The position numbers were made by a program, and so were the translations under genes. Positions 43,216 to 51,900 of a DNA stretch of 64,000 nucleotides are shown piece by piece (position 1 is the stretch's first letter; each line of letters begins with the position of its first letter). Origin of the DNA: a virus; IMG/VR virus record IMGVR_UViG_3300009108_000751, positions 124,001 through 188,000 of that record; one strand, 5' to 3'. The notes below the pieces were generated by a model. That model ran no database searches, was not told where the DNA came from, and saw only the letters and a program-made list of their open reading frames with translations.

Positions 43216-44180
43216 AATTTGTTATTACAGGTGAAGCCGGTTTTATCGGGCGCAACCTCCCTCTAGCATTTGAGAAGCACGGTCACACGTTTGTTTCACT
43301 ACTTAATCATTCAGCTTTTGTTTGTCTCCCTACAGGTGAGCCCTGTGTGCATCGCAACTCAGAAGATCGCTGGTTCTCTGTCCTGGAAGAGAATGATATC
43401 GACCTGGTGATCCACAATGCAGCCTTGGTAGGCACGGATGTGGTGGCACTAAACCCAAACGAAGCATCCCTAACTAACGTCTCAGGCACACACATCATCT
43501 GTCGTGCAGCAGAACGAGCTGGAGCTGCCGTCTCCTATATGGGCACCACAGTGATCTACAATACTGCGCTTTACCAGCGCATTAAGATCCATGAACGATC
43601 TGAGCATCTACCTAAGACGCTTTACGGCTCTCAAAAGCTTGCGTCAGAATACATCGTTCAGAGTGCATGCACCCGCTGGAATGTTGTTCGCCCGCTCTTC
43701 GCTTACGGCGGCGTGGGTGACATGAACTCTCTGATTGCCAAAACCCTCTACGCTTCTCGTGATGGTCGTGATAGCATCAATATGTTCCTGGATCCGATGA
43801 AGGTGAAAGATTACATGCACGTTACCGACTACTGCGATGCCGTTGCCCTATCCTGCCACCTGCAGATGTGGGGTAGCGACTACAATGTCGCAGCTGAGAA
43901 CCCTTATAACACTCGTGAGATCGTGGAGATGATGTCCGAGGTCTCGGGCCGCGACCTAGAAGAGGTGATCAAATGGCACCCGCACACCGACTACCTCGGA
44001 AACCATCGCCTTCTTTCCAAGAAGTTTAGAGATGCCACGGGATGGGAGCCGAAATACACACTCCTCCAAGGCATTCAGGAATCCTGGGAGTCAATCTTGG
44101 AAGATAGAAGCGGCTACAATCCCCTCGTGTACCTGGATGAAGCAGATAAGCGCGGATTAGATCTCACGCAGTTCTACTAG
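43212..44180 (+). CDS. NAD-dependent epimerase/dehydratase (sugar nucleotide)
   Basis: A 322-residue extended SDR enzyme. FVITGEAGFIGRN gives the GxxGxxG NAD-binding loop; HNAALVGTDVV, SYMGTTVIY and the catalytic LYGSQK (Tyr-x-x-x-Lys) follow. It resembles enzymes that modify nucleotide sugars for surface polysaccharides. With the second epimerase at 54446 it suggests the phage alters host glycans or its own. Substrate cannot be read. Confidence 0.82.
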   Translation: MKFVITGEAGFIGRNLPLAFEKHGHTFVSLLNHSAFVCLPTGEPCVHRNSEDRWFSVLEENDIDLVIHNAALVGTDVVALNPNEASLTNVSGTHIICRAAERAGAAVSYMGTTVIYNTALYQRIKIHERSEHLPKTLYGSQKLASEYIVQSACTRWNVVRPLFAYGGVGDMNSLIAKTLYASRDGRDSINMFLDPMKVKDYMHVTDYCDAVALSCHLQMWGSDYNVAAENPYNTREIVEMMSEVSGRDLEEVIKWHPHTDYLGNHRLLSKKFRDATGWEPKYTLLQGIQESWESILEDRSGYNPLVYLDEADKRGLDLTQFY

Positions 44181-44183
44181 GCT

Positions 44184-44212
44184 GTGTAAATCTCTTACTT
44201 ATAGAATATAAT
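44184..44212 (+). promoter_or_regulatory. Sigma70-like promoter with GTGTAAATC box (helicase)
   Basis: GTGTAAATC (44184-44192), 14 bases, TATAAT (44207-44212). AAGGAG and the TTG at 44234 follow. Confidence 0.7.
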
Positions 44213-44233
44213 AGGGCGCAAGGAGAACCTCAC

Positions 44234-45859
44234 TTGTCACTTCAAGACGCCTTTCCATTTGACGAACCACGTCAGGCACAGATCGATGCCATCGCTTTCA
44301 CTATTAATACTTTCTTAAAAAGTGATAAACGCTTCTGTATCATCGAGGCAGGAACCGGCGTAGGTAAGTCTGCTATCGGTGTCACCATCGGACGAGTTCT
44401 TAACTCTAAGTACGAGCAGTTTACCGACCAGGATCCTGTCAAAGGTACATACTTTGTCACCACGCAGAAGATCTTGCAAGACCAGTACGTCAAGGATTTC
44501 GGTGGCTACGGTAAGAAGATGAAATCTATCGCTTCCTCTGCTAACTACCCATGTAGATATCATAAGGGCAATAGCTGCGGTGAGTCAAAGCAACTCCTCA
44601 GAACAGCCGAGAGATCTAGTAAGTTCTTCAAAGTTTGCACGATGAACTGCAACTACAATCAGGCGAAGGACGAGTTTATTAACTCGCCCGAGTCAGTGGT
44701 CAACTTTCCCTACCTGCTCACCGAGGCAACCTACAGCGGCAAGCTTAAACCGCGTCACTTGCTGGTGCTAGACGAGGCACACAATATCGAGTCACAGCTT
44801 AGTCGCTTCATCGAGGTGTCAGTTTCGGAGTGGTTCTCTAAAAAGACACTCAAAGCAGGTTGGACGAAGGCAGAAACTCAGTTTCAAGCACATAAGTGGA
44901 TCAGCGAAGTTTACTACACCAAAGTTTGCGACCGACTCAAGCACATCGAAAAGATGATGAGCAAATACGGCGGGCTAAAAGACAAGCTAGATGAGATGAT
45001 GGGTTTCGCCAAGCAGTTGGACATGTTGCGCTCTCATGTTGATCGGCTCCGCATGTTTCTCAAGCACTACGACAAGGAAAACTGGATCGTGGAGTTCGAG
45101 AACTACAAAGGTCGAGGCAAACGCCGCATTACCTTCAAACCTGTGGATGTGTCCAAATTTGGGCAGGATTACCTTTTTAGGCTAGGGACCAAGGTTTTAA
45201 TGATGTCGGCGACGATCCTTGACAGAGAAGCATTCTGTCAATCTCTGGGTATCTCTGCGGGTGATGTGGAGTTTCTTTCTCTGCCTTCACCCTTTCCGAC
45301 GGAAAATCGACCTATCATCGAACTACCGGTGGGGCCAATGAATGCCAAAGAGATCGACAACACCCTGCCCAAGATGGCGAAGGTCGTGGAGGAGTTATTG
45401 GAAGCACATCCCGACGAGAAAGGGATTGTCCACTGCCACACGTTCAAGATTGCCAACTACCTAAAAGACAACATCAATTCCAAGCGCCTGCTCATTCACG
45501 AGACATCAAATCGGGAGGAGATGCTGCAAAAGCACATGCAGTCAAACAAACCAACGGTTCTGCTTAGTCCGTCAATGTCAGAGGGTGTGGATCTACGTGA
45601 TGACTGCTCACGCTTCCAGATTATCTGCAAGATCCCGTATCCCTACTTGGGTGACAAGGTGGTGAAGAAGCGCATGAACAAGTGGCCCGGCTGGTATCCC
45701 CTCCAAACCGCGAAATCCATCGTCCAGGCAGTAGGGCGCAGTATCCGGTCTGTAGACGATCACGCAGTGACTTACATTTTAGATGGCCAGTGGCGTAGCT
45801 TTTACGGAAGGAACAAGAAGTTCTTTCCTGATGATTTTCAAAAATGCATTAAGAGGTGA
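44234..45859 (+). CDS. Rad3/DinG-type DNA helicase with Fe-S cysteines
   Basis: A 541-residue SF2 helicase. Walker A AGTGVGKS (39-46), a four-Cys group Cys107, Cys115, Cys135 and Cys139 that fits a 4Fe-4S site, DEAH box at about 178, the ATILDREAF motif and a C-terminal QAVGRSIRSVDDH motif VI. This is the XPD/DinG architecture, used for unwinding 5' flaps or R-loops and for repair. It starts at TTG 44234 with a GGAG site and a clear promoter. Confidence 0.88.
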   Translation: MSLQDAFPFDEPRQAQIDAIAFTINTFLKSDKRFCIIEAGTGVGKSAIGVTIGRVLNSKYEQFTDQDPVKGTYFVTTQKILQDQYVKDFGGYGKKMKSIASSANYPCRYHKGNSCGESKQLLRTAERSSKFFKVCTMNCNYNQAKDEFINSPESVVNFPYLLTEATYSGKLKPRHLLVLDEAHNIESQLSRFIEVSVSEWFSKKTLKAGWTKAETQFQAHKWISEVYYTKVCDRLKHIEKMMSKYGGLKDKLDEMMGFAKQLDMLRSHVDRLRMFLKHYDKENWIVEFENYKGRGKRRITFKPVDVSKFGQDYLFRLGTKVLMMSATILDREAFCQSLGISAGDVEFLSLPSPFPTENRPIIELPVGPMNAKEIDNTLPKMAKVVEELLEAHPDEKGIVHCHTFKIANYLKDNINSKRLLIHETSNREEMLQKHMQSNKPTVLLSPSMSEGVDLRDDCSRFQIICKIPYPYLGDKVVKKRMNKWPGWYPLQTAKSIVQAVGRSIRSVDDHAVTYILDGQWRSFYGRNKKFFPDDFQKCIKR

Positions 45860-45861
45860 TC

Positions 45862-46623
45862 ATGAGCGAAGACGAAGAAAATAAGCTTGGTAAAGTCATT
45901 GAGTTTCCTTATCATAAGCTTAGGAAAAACTCTGCACCTACCGAAGAAAAATATGTCAATGCGCTTGACCGTTTTGACCCGTCAGAGATGGAAGATGCCA
46001 CGCTGGTAGCTACTTTGCAATCTTGCCCGCTCTATGTGATCGGAGACGTGTTTGATCCTCGCTGGTGGGCTCGACGCGTCGCCTGGATGATGAGGCTTGG
46101 AATGTCAACTAATCATCCTGTTGTTGGAGACGTTTTTCCAGAGATCAAGCACTGCACTTTAATCGAATACAGTTTTCCCAAGCTCGATTTATGCTGGTTC
46201 GACCAAGATACGATGCTCTCTGCAATTAAGATTGTGACAGATAAGTCGATCAAGCAGAATGACATCGATGTTGCAGAGAGATCCTTAGATCGAAAAGGCC
46301 ACAATCCCAAGAAGTATCTACTAAGTTTCTTTGAGCCTAACCCAAAGATTAACACGTCAGATTGGGAAGTTATTCCTATGGCGGATTTCTCATATACGCT
46401 CCACGACATGGCAGATGCCTTAGGTGAAAACCTTGATATGGCTCGGAGCTTAGATGATTGCGGTTCGTGGATGCTTCTGCTGGACGAGTTTACTACACGT
46501 TACCTGTCATATTACAACAGAAACGATGCCAACAACACAGCCATGATGCGCTACTTCGCACAGCAGTTAGGCCTAGACAAGATACTGGATAAAGTGGCCA
46601 AACAGGGCACTGGATTATTTTAA
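45862..46623 (+). CDS. Uncharacterised protein downstream of the helicase
   Basis: A 253-residue protein starting at ATG 45862 with AAGAGG. Helical and acidic, with WWARRVAWMMRLGM and CGSWMLLLDEFTTRYL segments. No motif is recognised. It follows the helicase directly and may work with it. Confidence 0.6.
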   Translation: MSEDEENKLGKVIEFPYHKLRKNSAPTEEKYVNALDRFDPSEMEDATLVATLQSCPLYVIGDVFDPRWWARRVAWMMRLGMSTNHPVVGDVFPEIKHCTLIEYSFPKLDLCWFDQDTMLSAIKIVTDKSIKQNDIDVAERSLDRKGHNPKKYLLSFFEPNPKINTSDWEVIPMADFSYTLHDMADALGENLDMARSLDDCGSWMLLLDEFTTRYLSYYNRNDANNTAMMRYFAQQLGLDKILDKVAKQGTGLF

Positions 46624-46625
46624 AG

Positions 46626-46634
46626 CATATTTAG
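46626..46634 (+). promoter_or_regulatory. Candidate late promoter
   Basis: CATATTTAG, 15 bases before ATG 46650 and just after the previous stop. Confidence 0.5.
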
Positions 46635-46649
46635 AAACAGGAGAAAATA

Positions 46650-47783
46650 ATGGGCGGTGCAGCTGGACATATGGCACATCCTTTCGATCTTCCCGCAGTT
46701 CGAAATGGAAAAGACCTGATCAAGTTCTTTGACGACGCGTCAGAATACCTTGCCAATAATGAGTCGAGCGTAAAGATCGACGGCGTCAATGTAAGCTTTA
46801 AGCTCGTCGACGGGCCGAACGGCAAAGAGTTCGCGATGGATCGTGGAAGCTTAAGCCCGCTGGATATCGGTGGCATCACTCGAGCGAAACTTGACCAACG
46901 CTTTCCAGAGGGTCACGGTATGATCGCGGCAGGAAACGAGATGCTCGATCTGCTTAACACTGCACTCCCGGACATTCAATCAGAGCTTGAAGAGCTCGGA
47001 ATGTACGACGATCCGACAATGTTCCTAAACACGGAGTATGTTTCAGGCAAGACCAATGTGACAGATTACGACCAGAAGTTTCTGGCCATTCACGGTCTCA
47101 ACCAGTTCTACGAGAAGATATCACGCATCAAGAGTAAAGCGCGTCGACCAGGCGCTCCACGACCGGAAGGGGTAAAAGCTCCTAGTGCGGAAGTAGCATA
47201 TGACAAATCCGTCATGAAGCGTCTTATTGACAAGCTTGGAGCTGCAGCCAAGAAGCAAGGCTTCGAGGTTTACGGTGATGTCCCGGCTGCTCTCAAAGGA
47301 GATGCTCAGACTGCTGATTTCTCCGGCACTCTCTCGTCGCCGTTTGAGGTGGTGAGGTCCGAGGGCGAAGCGGAAACTAAACCCTTGTCCCAATGGCTTC
47401 AGGCAGCAAACCACCCGGGAGTTGAAAAGATAACTTTAGGTAGCGGCAAGAAGGTGAATGCTCTCAGCAAAGAGGTCTATATGTCCATTATCGATGGAGT
47501 GCCCGTTGATGAGCTTGTCCCAGACTCAGGCCAACAGCAGACTGCCATTGACGCAGCAGTCATCTACCATGCTACTCGAATGCTAGGAAACGATATCCTT
47601 GATGTGCTTACCTCACCAATGGGCGATGTTCGCGCTCACGAAGGTGTGGTTCTCCGAGACGAGCGCTTTGGTTCACGCCCAGTAAAGATCACGGGTGATT
47701 TTATCGTAGGTGGCTTGGAATCTGCGTTCCAGAAGAACGAAAGCCTTCTCAGGAACTACGTTAAAGCTATTCTTAAATCTTAA
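46650..47783 (+). CDS. Ligase-like nucleotidyltransferase
   Basis: A 377-residue protein with the marks of the covalent nucleotidyltransferase (DNA/RNA ligase) fold. VKIDGVN gives motif I with Lys42; ITRAKLDQRF, then FLNTEYVSGKTNVTDY, look like the next motifs; EGVVLRDERFGSRPVKITGDF near 325-345 gives motifs IV and V. The N-terminus GGAAGHMAHPFDL is striking and may be a conserved family start. Preceded by a late-type promoter, unlike replication genes. Its 3' end overlaps the opposite-strand gene by 4 bases. Confidence 0.65.
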   Translation: MGGAAGHMAHPFDLPAVRNGKDLIKFFDDASEYLANNESSVKIDGVNVSFKLVDGPNGKEFAMDRGSLSPLDIGGITRAKLDQRFPEGHGMIAAGNEMLDLLNTALPDIQSELEELGMYDDPTMFLNTEYVSGKTNVTDYDQKFLAIHGLNQFYEKISRIKSKARRPGAPRPEGVKAPSAEVAYDKSVMKRLIDKLGAAAKKQGFEVYGDVPAALKGDAQTADFSGTLSSPFEVVRSEGEAETKPLSQWLQAANHPGVEKITLGSGKKVNALSKEVYMSIIDGVPVDELVPDSGQQQTAIDAAVIYHATRMLGNDILDVLTSPMGDVRAHEGVVLRDERFGSRPVKITGDFIVGGLESAFQKNESLLRNYVKAILKS

Positions 47784-48451
47784 TCGATCGCGGTTCGGAT
47801 GAACGCGCGCAACAGGCTTTCCTGTAAAGCTTTCCCAGATAGGATGTCAAAGATCGCCTGCTTTGAAGCATCACTCAGCTGGAAGGGAAGCATGTCTTTA
47901 AATGCCTCTTCATTCCCGTCAACCAGGTGGCGCCGCATATCGGTGCCGCTTACTGGGACAGTTTCATTGCGATCAAGGGCGACTTTGTCCAGCTTCTCAA
48001 GTACGAAATCTTGATCCAAATACCTCAGCAACTGTTCTTCGCTGTAGTTGTTTTCGATATCAACTGGGTCCGAGTAGATAGTAAAGTGATCTTCAGAGTT
48101 TTGCTCAGAGGAATTCTGTAGAAGCTCATACGCTTTGCGAATAGGCGCGCCCCCGGTGCCTAGAAGATGAAGCGTGACGTTGCTAGGTAGTATTTTGCCT
48201 AGATGATCCTCCCAGACTTTTCGCATGTCATCTCCGTAGATCGGGTGCACCCCGGGCTTCGGTACTTCGATTTTTCTTGCGCCCTGCTTGACCGTCCGCG
48301 TGTCGCTTGGATCTTTAATCTTTCTAACGCCCCTGCTAGACAGAGAGACGAAGAGCTCCACTTTGTCGTTTTCCTTTGCAGCCTTTTCGACCATAGCATG
48401 ATGCCCGGCGTGATAAGGCTTAAAACTACCTGCGACTATTCCGACTTTCAT
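47780..48451 (-). CDS. Nucleotidylyltransferase (HxGH family), the only minus-strand gene
   Basis: A 223-residue cytidylyl/adenylyltransferase-like protein. MKVGIVAGSFKPYHAGHHAMVEKA has the HxGH-type motif near residue 14-17, and VPVSGTDMRRHL near 165-176 is the second active-site motif (SGTxxR). Like NMN adenylyltransferases, it would make NAD or a nucleotide-activated compound. The gene is convergent with the ligase-like gene, ends overlapping by 4 bases. CTCCAG at 48459-48464 is the ribosome site on the minus strand, with late-like and sigma70-like promoter motifs upstream. Confidence 0.78.
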   Translation of the reverse strand: MKVGIVAGSFKPYHAGHHAMVEKAAKENDKVELFVSLSSRGVRKIKDPSDTRTVKQGARKIEVPKPGVHPIYGDDMRKVWEDHLGKILPSNVTLHLLGTGGAPIRKAYELLQNSSEQNSEDHFTIYSDPVDIENNYSEEQLLRYLDQDFVLEKLDKVALDRNETVPVSGTDMRRHLVDGNEEAFKDMLPFQLSDASKQAIFDILSGKALQESLLRAFIRTAID

Positions 48452-48468
48452 AATGAAACTCCAGGCAT

Positions 48469-48477
48469 AAATATTGA
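48469..48477 (-). promoter_or_regulatory. Candidate late promoter (minus strand)
   Basis: On the minus strand the sequence reads CAATATTTAT, a late-type motif about 18 bases before the ATG at 48451. Confidence 0.35.
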
Positions 48478-48486
48478 ATCGAATTT

Positions 48487-48514
48487 ATTATAACACACGT
48501 ATGTAGATTTACAC
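48487..48514 (-). promoter_or_regulatory. Sigma70-like promoter with GTGTAAATC box (minus strand)
   Basis: On the minus strand GTGTAAATC (48506-48514), 13 bases, then TATAAT (48487-48492). It points into the only minus-strand gene. Confidence 0.6.
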
Positions 48515-48535
48515 GGTCCGGGGTAGTATTAATAC

Positions 48536-48772
48536 ATGTCTAAAAAGAGAAGATTTAAACCGGGTGACATGGTCCAGGTTTTGTCTGGGGATGATCATGA
48601 AAAATACAAGAAAGACGATGTAGGCTTAGTGCTCCCCGGGAAAATGGCGTGGCCCTTGTCAAGGGCACACTCAAACGGAAAAAGAACCCTTATGTATTCA
48701 GTCTTAATATTCGGAACTAAGCACTGGATAGATGGAAAAGCACTTCGATTGATTGAGAAGGTAAATGGATAG
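48536..48772 (+). CDS. Small SH3-like protein
   Basis: A 78-residue basic protein. FKPGDMVQVLSGDDHEKYKKDDVGLVLPG resembles the start of small SH3-barrel or KOW-like domains. The end is KHWIDGKALRLIEKV. Function unknown, perhaps a nucleic-acid or protein adaptor. It overlaps the next gene, another SH3-like protein. Confidence 0.55.
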   Translation: MSKKRRFKPGDMVQVLSGDDHEKYKKDDVGLVLPGKMAWPLSRAHSNGKRTLMYSVLIFGTKHWIDGKALRLIEKVNG

Positions 48773-48956
48773 AGATCTCACTTATCTAAGAGAAGGAGAT
48801 CTAGTCTGTATTCCCATGCAGGAACCGCCCGTCGTAGGATTCGTTGCCAGAACTCCACCCCCAACTGCCACTTTTGTCCGGATCCTTGTTGACGGGAAGC
48901 TTGACTGGTGGCACATAACCGACTGCGATATTATAAGTTGTGTAAATCCAGAATAG
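48765..48956 (+). CDS. Small SH3-like protein
   Basis: A 63-residue protein: LREGDLVCIPMQEPPVVGFVART, then FVRILVDGKLDWWHITDCDI, a strand pattern like a minimal SH3-type fold. It is followed by a promoter and DNA polymerase III. Confidence 0.55.
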   Translation: MDRDLTYLREGDLVCIPMQEPPVVGFVARTPPPTATFVRILVDGKLDWWHITDCDIISCVNPE

Positions 48957-48968
48957 GTGTTTTATAAT
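48940..48968 (+). promoter_or_regulatory. Sigma70-like promoter with GTGTAAATC box (dnaE)
   Basis: GTGTAAATC (48940-48948), 14 bases, TATAAT (48963-48968). GTG 48989 follows with CCGGAG. Confidence 0.72.
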
Positions 48969-48988
48969 CTTAGCACCGGAGATAAAAA

Positions 48989-51900
48989 GTGTCATTTGAC
49001 GATTTCAAGAAACCTAATCGATTCGTAGGCATGCACGGCCACGATGGTTATTCCACTTACGATGGCCTAGGATACCCAGCAGATCACCTGGACTTTGTCT
49101 TGGAGAACGGCATGGATGCCCTCTCTATTACCAACCACGGTAACTGCAACTCCCTCCCTTTCCTCTGGAAGCACGGCGAGAAACTACGCAAGCAAGGTCG
49201 AAATGTTAGAACCATCTCAGGATGTGAGTTCTATTTTGTTCCATCGCTTAAGGAGTGGGAGAAGCAGTATCAAAACCATCGAGATCGAGTAAAGGCGGAA
49301 CGGGATGCTAAAAAGCAAGAAGCCCTATCTAAGATCGATGTCAATAAAGATGCCGAGGATGATGAGGCTCAGGGGGGCCACGTTATTGAGGATGAGGAAG
49401 CCAGCAAGACTTACGACCCCGACGCCTTGGATTGGAAGCGCCGGTATCACTTAGTTGTCACAGCGCGGAACTTGACCGGCCTGCAAAACCTCTTCAGGTT
49501 AATCAAGCGCTCGTACAAGGAAGGGTTTTATCGGTTTCCACGCATTGACTTTGAAATGTTGAAGGAGCACGGGGAAGGGCTCCAGGTGTCGTCTGCCTGT
49601 CTGGCAGGCATCGCCACTGGAACCGTCTTTAAGGGGCAGGCTCACAAGAAAGATTTTGAGGAGATCATGCGGGATCTCGGTAATCTCACAGATCGCTTTC
49701 ATGATGCGCTAAGTCCGGATCGTTTCTTCTGGGAGATCCAGTTCAACTCCTTGGACGCACAACACACCACAAATCACTACCTGCTAGAGATGGCCAAACG
49801 CCACAACCTTCCTCTCATCGCCACCGCAGACAGTCACTATCCACGACCGGACCTGTGGGAAGCCCGGGAGCTCTACAAGAAGCTCGGCTGGATGCGTGAT
49901 AAGCCCACCCCTCTCCCCACCTTCGACGAGCTCAAGTGTGAGCTTTATCCCAAGAACGCGGAACAGATGTGGGAGGAGTACGGAAGGCATTACACTCAGC
50001 ACGACTTCTACAATGGCACCGAAGACATGGTCCGGCAAGCAATCGAGCGTACACATGACCTGACCTGGAACGAGTTCGAGGACGTCTGGATCGACAGCAA
50101 AGCCAAGCTGCCTAACTACGCCAATCCCCAGCGTTCACACGCGTGCTATCCCGAGCCGCCTGAGGACACCCCGTTCCAGCAGCTAGCTAAGCTGGTCAAG
50201 GCGGCGATGATCCGCGAGGGCCTAGGTGACAAGCCCGAGTACGTCGCGCGTGTCAAGGAGGAGATGGACGACATCAAGTTCCTGGGCTTCGAGAACTACT
50301 TCCTGACCATGTATGACGTGTTCCATCTCGCAGAGAAGAAGACGCTGTTCGGGCCGGCCCGTGGTTCGGGTGGTGGCTCGCTGGTCAACTACCTGCTGGG
50401 CATCACGCAGATCGACCCCCTCCCGTTTGGCCTGCTGTGGTCGCGCTTCCTGGGCCGCCACCGCACGTCCTGGCCTGACATCGACTCTGACGCGGGAGAC
50501 CGCGACGCGCTGATCGATGCAGCTCGAGTCCTCTTTGGAGAGGATGCGGTCATTCCCGTGTCCAACTTCAACACGCTGAAACTCAAGTCCATCGTTAAGG
50601 ATGTGGCCAAGTTCTACCAGATCGACTTCGCCGAAGTGAACCGGATCACTGGTCCCCTCCAGGGTGAGGTGGAACCCTTCGCCCGAGATGCCAACACCGA
50701 GAAGTCCGTCTTTGTGCTCAAGCACGACGACTGTATGAAGTACTCCGATAACTACCGGACCTTTATGGAGAAGTATCCGCACGTGGAGAAGCACGTGAGC
50801 ACGTTGTTTATGGAACAACGAGCCATCGGCCGACATGCTGGGGGCGTCCTCATCGCTGATGAGAATGAGTTAGCCGAGACCATGCCCCTGATCGGTGTGC
50901 GTGGTGAGCTCCAGACCCCCTGGACCGAGGGTATGAACTTCCGGAACCTGGAAGACAACGGTTTCATCAAGTTCGACTTCCTCGGCCTAACCCTAATGAA
51001 GGATGTGGAGAACTGCATCAAGCGCGTCCTGCGGACGCCTGACAATCCTCAGCCTAGCTTTGCGCAGATTAAAGAGTATTTTGACGAGCATCTTAACTGC
51101 CGATATGTCAAGCAGGATGACCCTAAGGTGTGGGAGCACTCCTATCACCATCAGAATTTCGCCCCGGGCCTCTTTCAGTTTACGGCTCAGGGAGCTCGCA
51201 ACTTCTGTCAGCAGGCTAAACCCGATAACATTGAGGAACTAGCGGCCATTACTGCTATCTATCGCCCGGGCCCACTCAAGGCTAATGTCCACATCAAGTA
51301 CGTGGAAGCCAAGAACGACCGGGACAACATTGTCTACGACCACCCCGTGATCGAGCGCGTCCTCGGCCCCACCTGCGGTTTCATCACCTTTCAGGAGCAG
51401 TTCATGACCCTGGCAGTCGAGCTCGCAGGGTTTACTCCCGGTGAGTCTGACAAGATGCGTAAGACGCTGGTGAAGAAGTCCTTAGACACCATCGGTAAGA
51501 AGGGTTCCGAACGTGACCAGCTGCGTAAGCAATTCGTGGAAGGTGCTCAACGCCTCCATGACCTAGATCCCAAGATCACTCACGCGCTTTTCGATAAGAT
51601 CGAGTTCTTCTCCCTTTATGGTTTCAATAAGTCGCACGCCGTGGCTTACGCCATCGATAGCTACTACGCCGCCTGGCTCTACACCTACCATCCCAAGGAG
51701 TGGATCGCTACTGTGCTCCAGTCAGAGAACAACTCCCCTAACGGTCTGGCTAAGACCATCCGGGAGGTCAAGGTCCTGGGTTACAAGTTTGCACCATCGG
51801 ATATCAACTACTCCGGTGAGGAGTGGGATTATAATCCTGAGCGAAAAGCCTTTGTACCTCCCCTGTCTTCTATTAAAGGTGTTGGTGGTAAAGCGATGGA

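Noticed and set aside
50222-50836. A 204-codon minus-strand frame inside dnaE
   Set aside because: It is the complement of strongly conserved polymerase sequence in a G+C-rich part where stop codons are rare.
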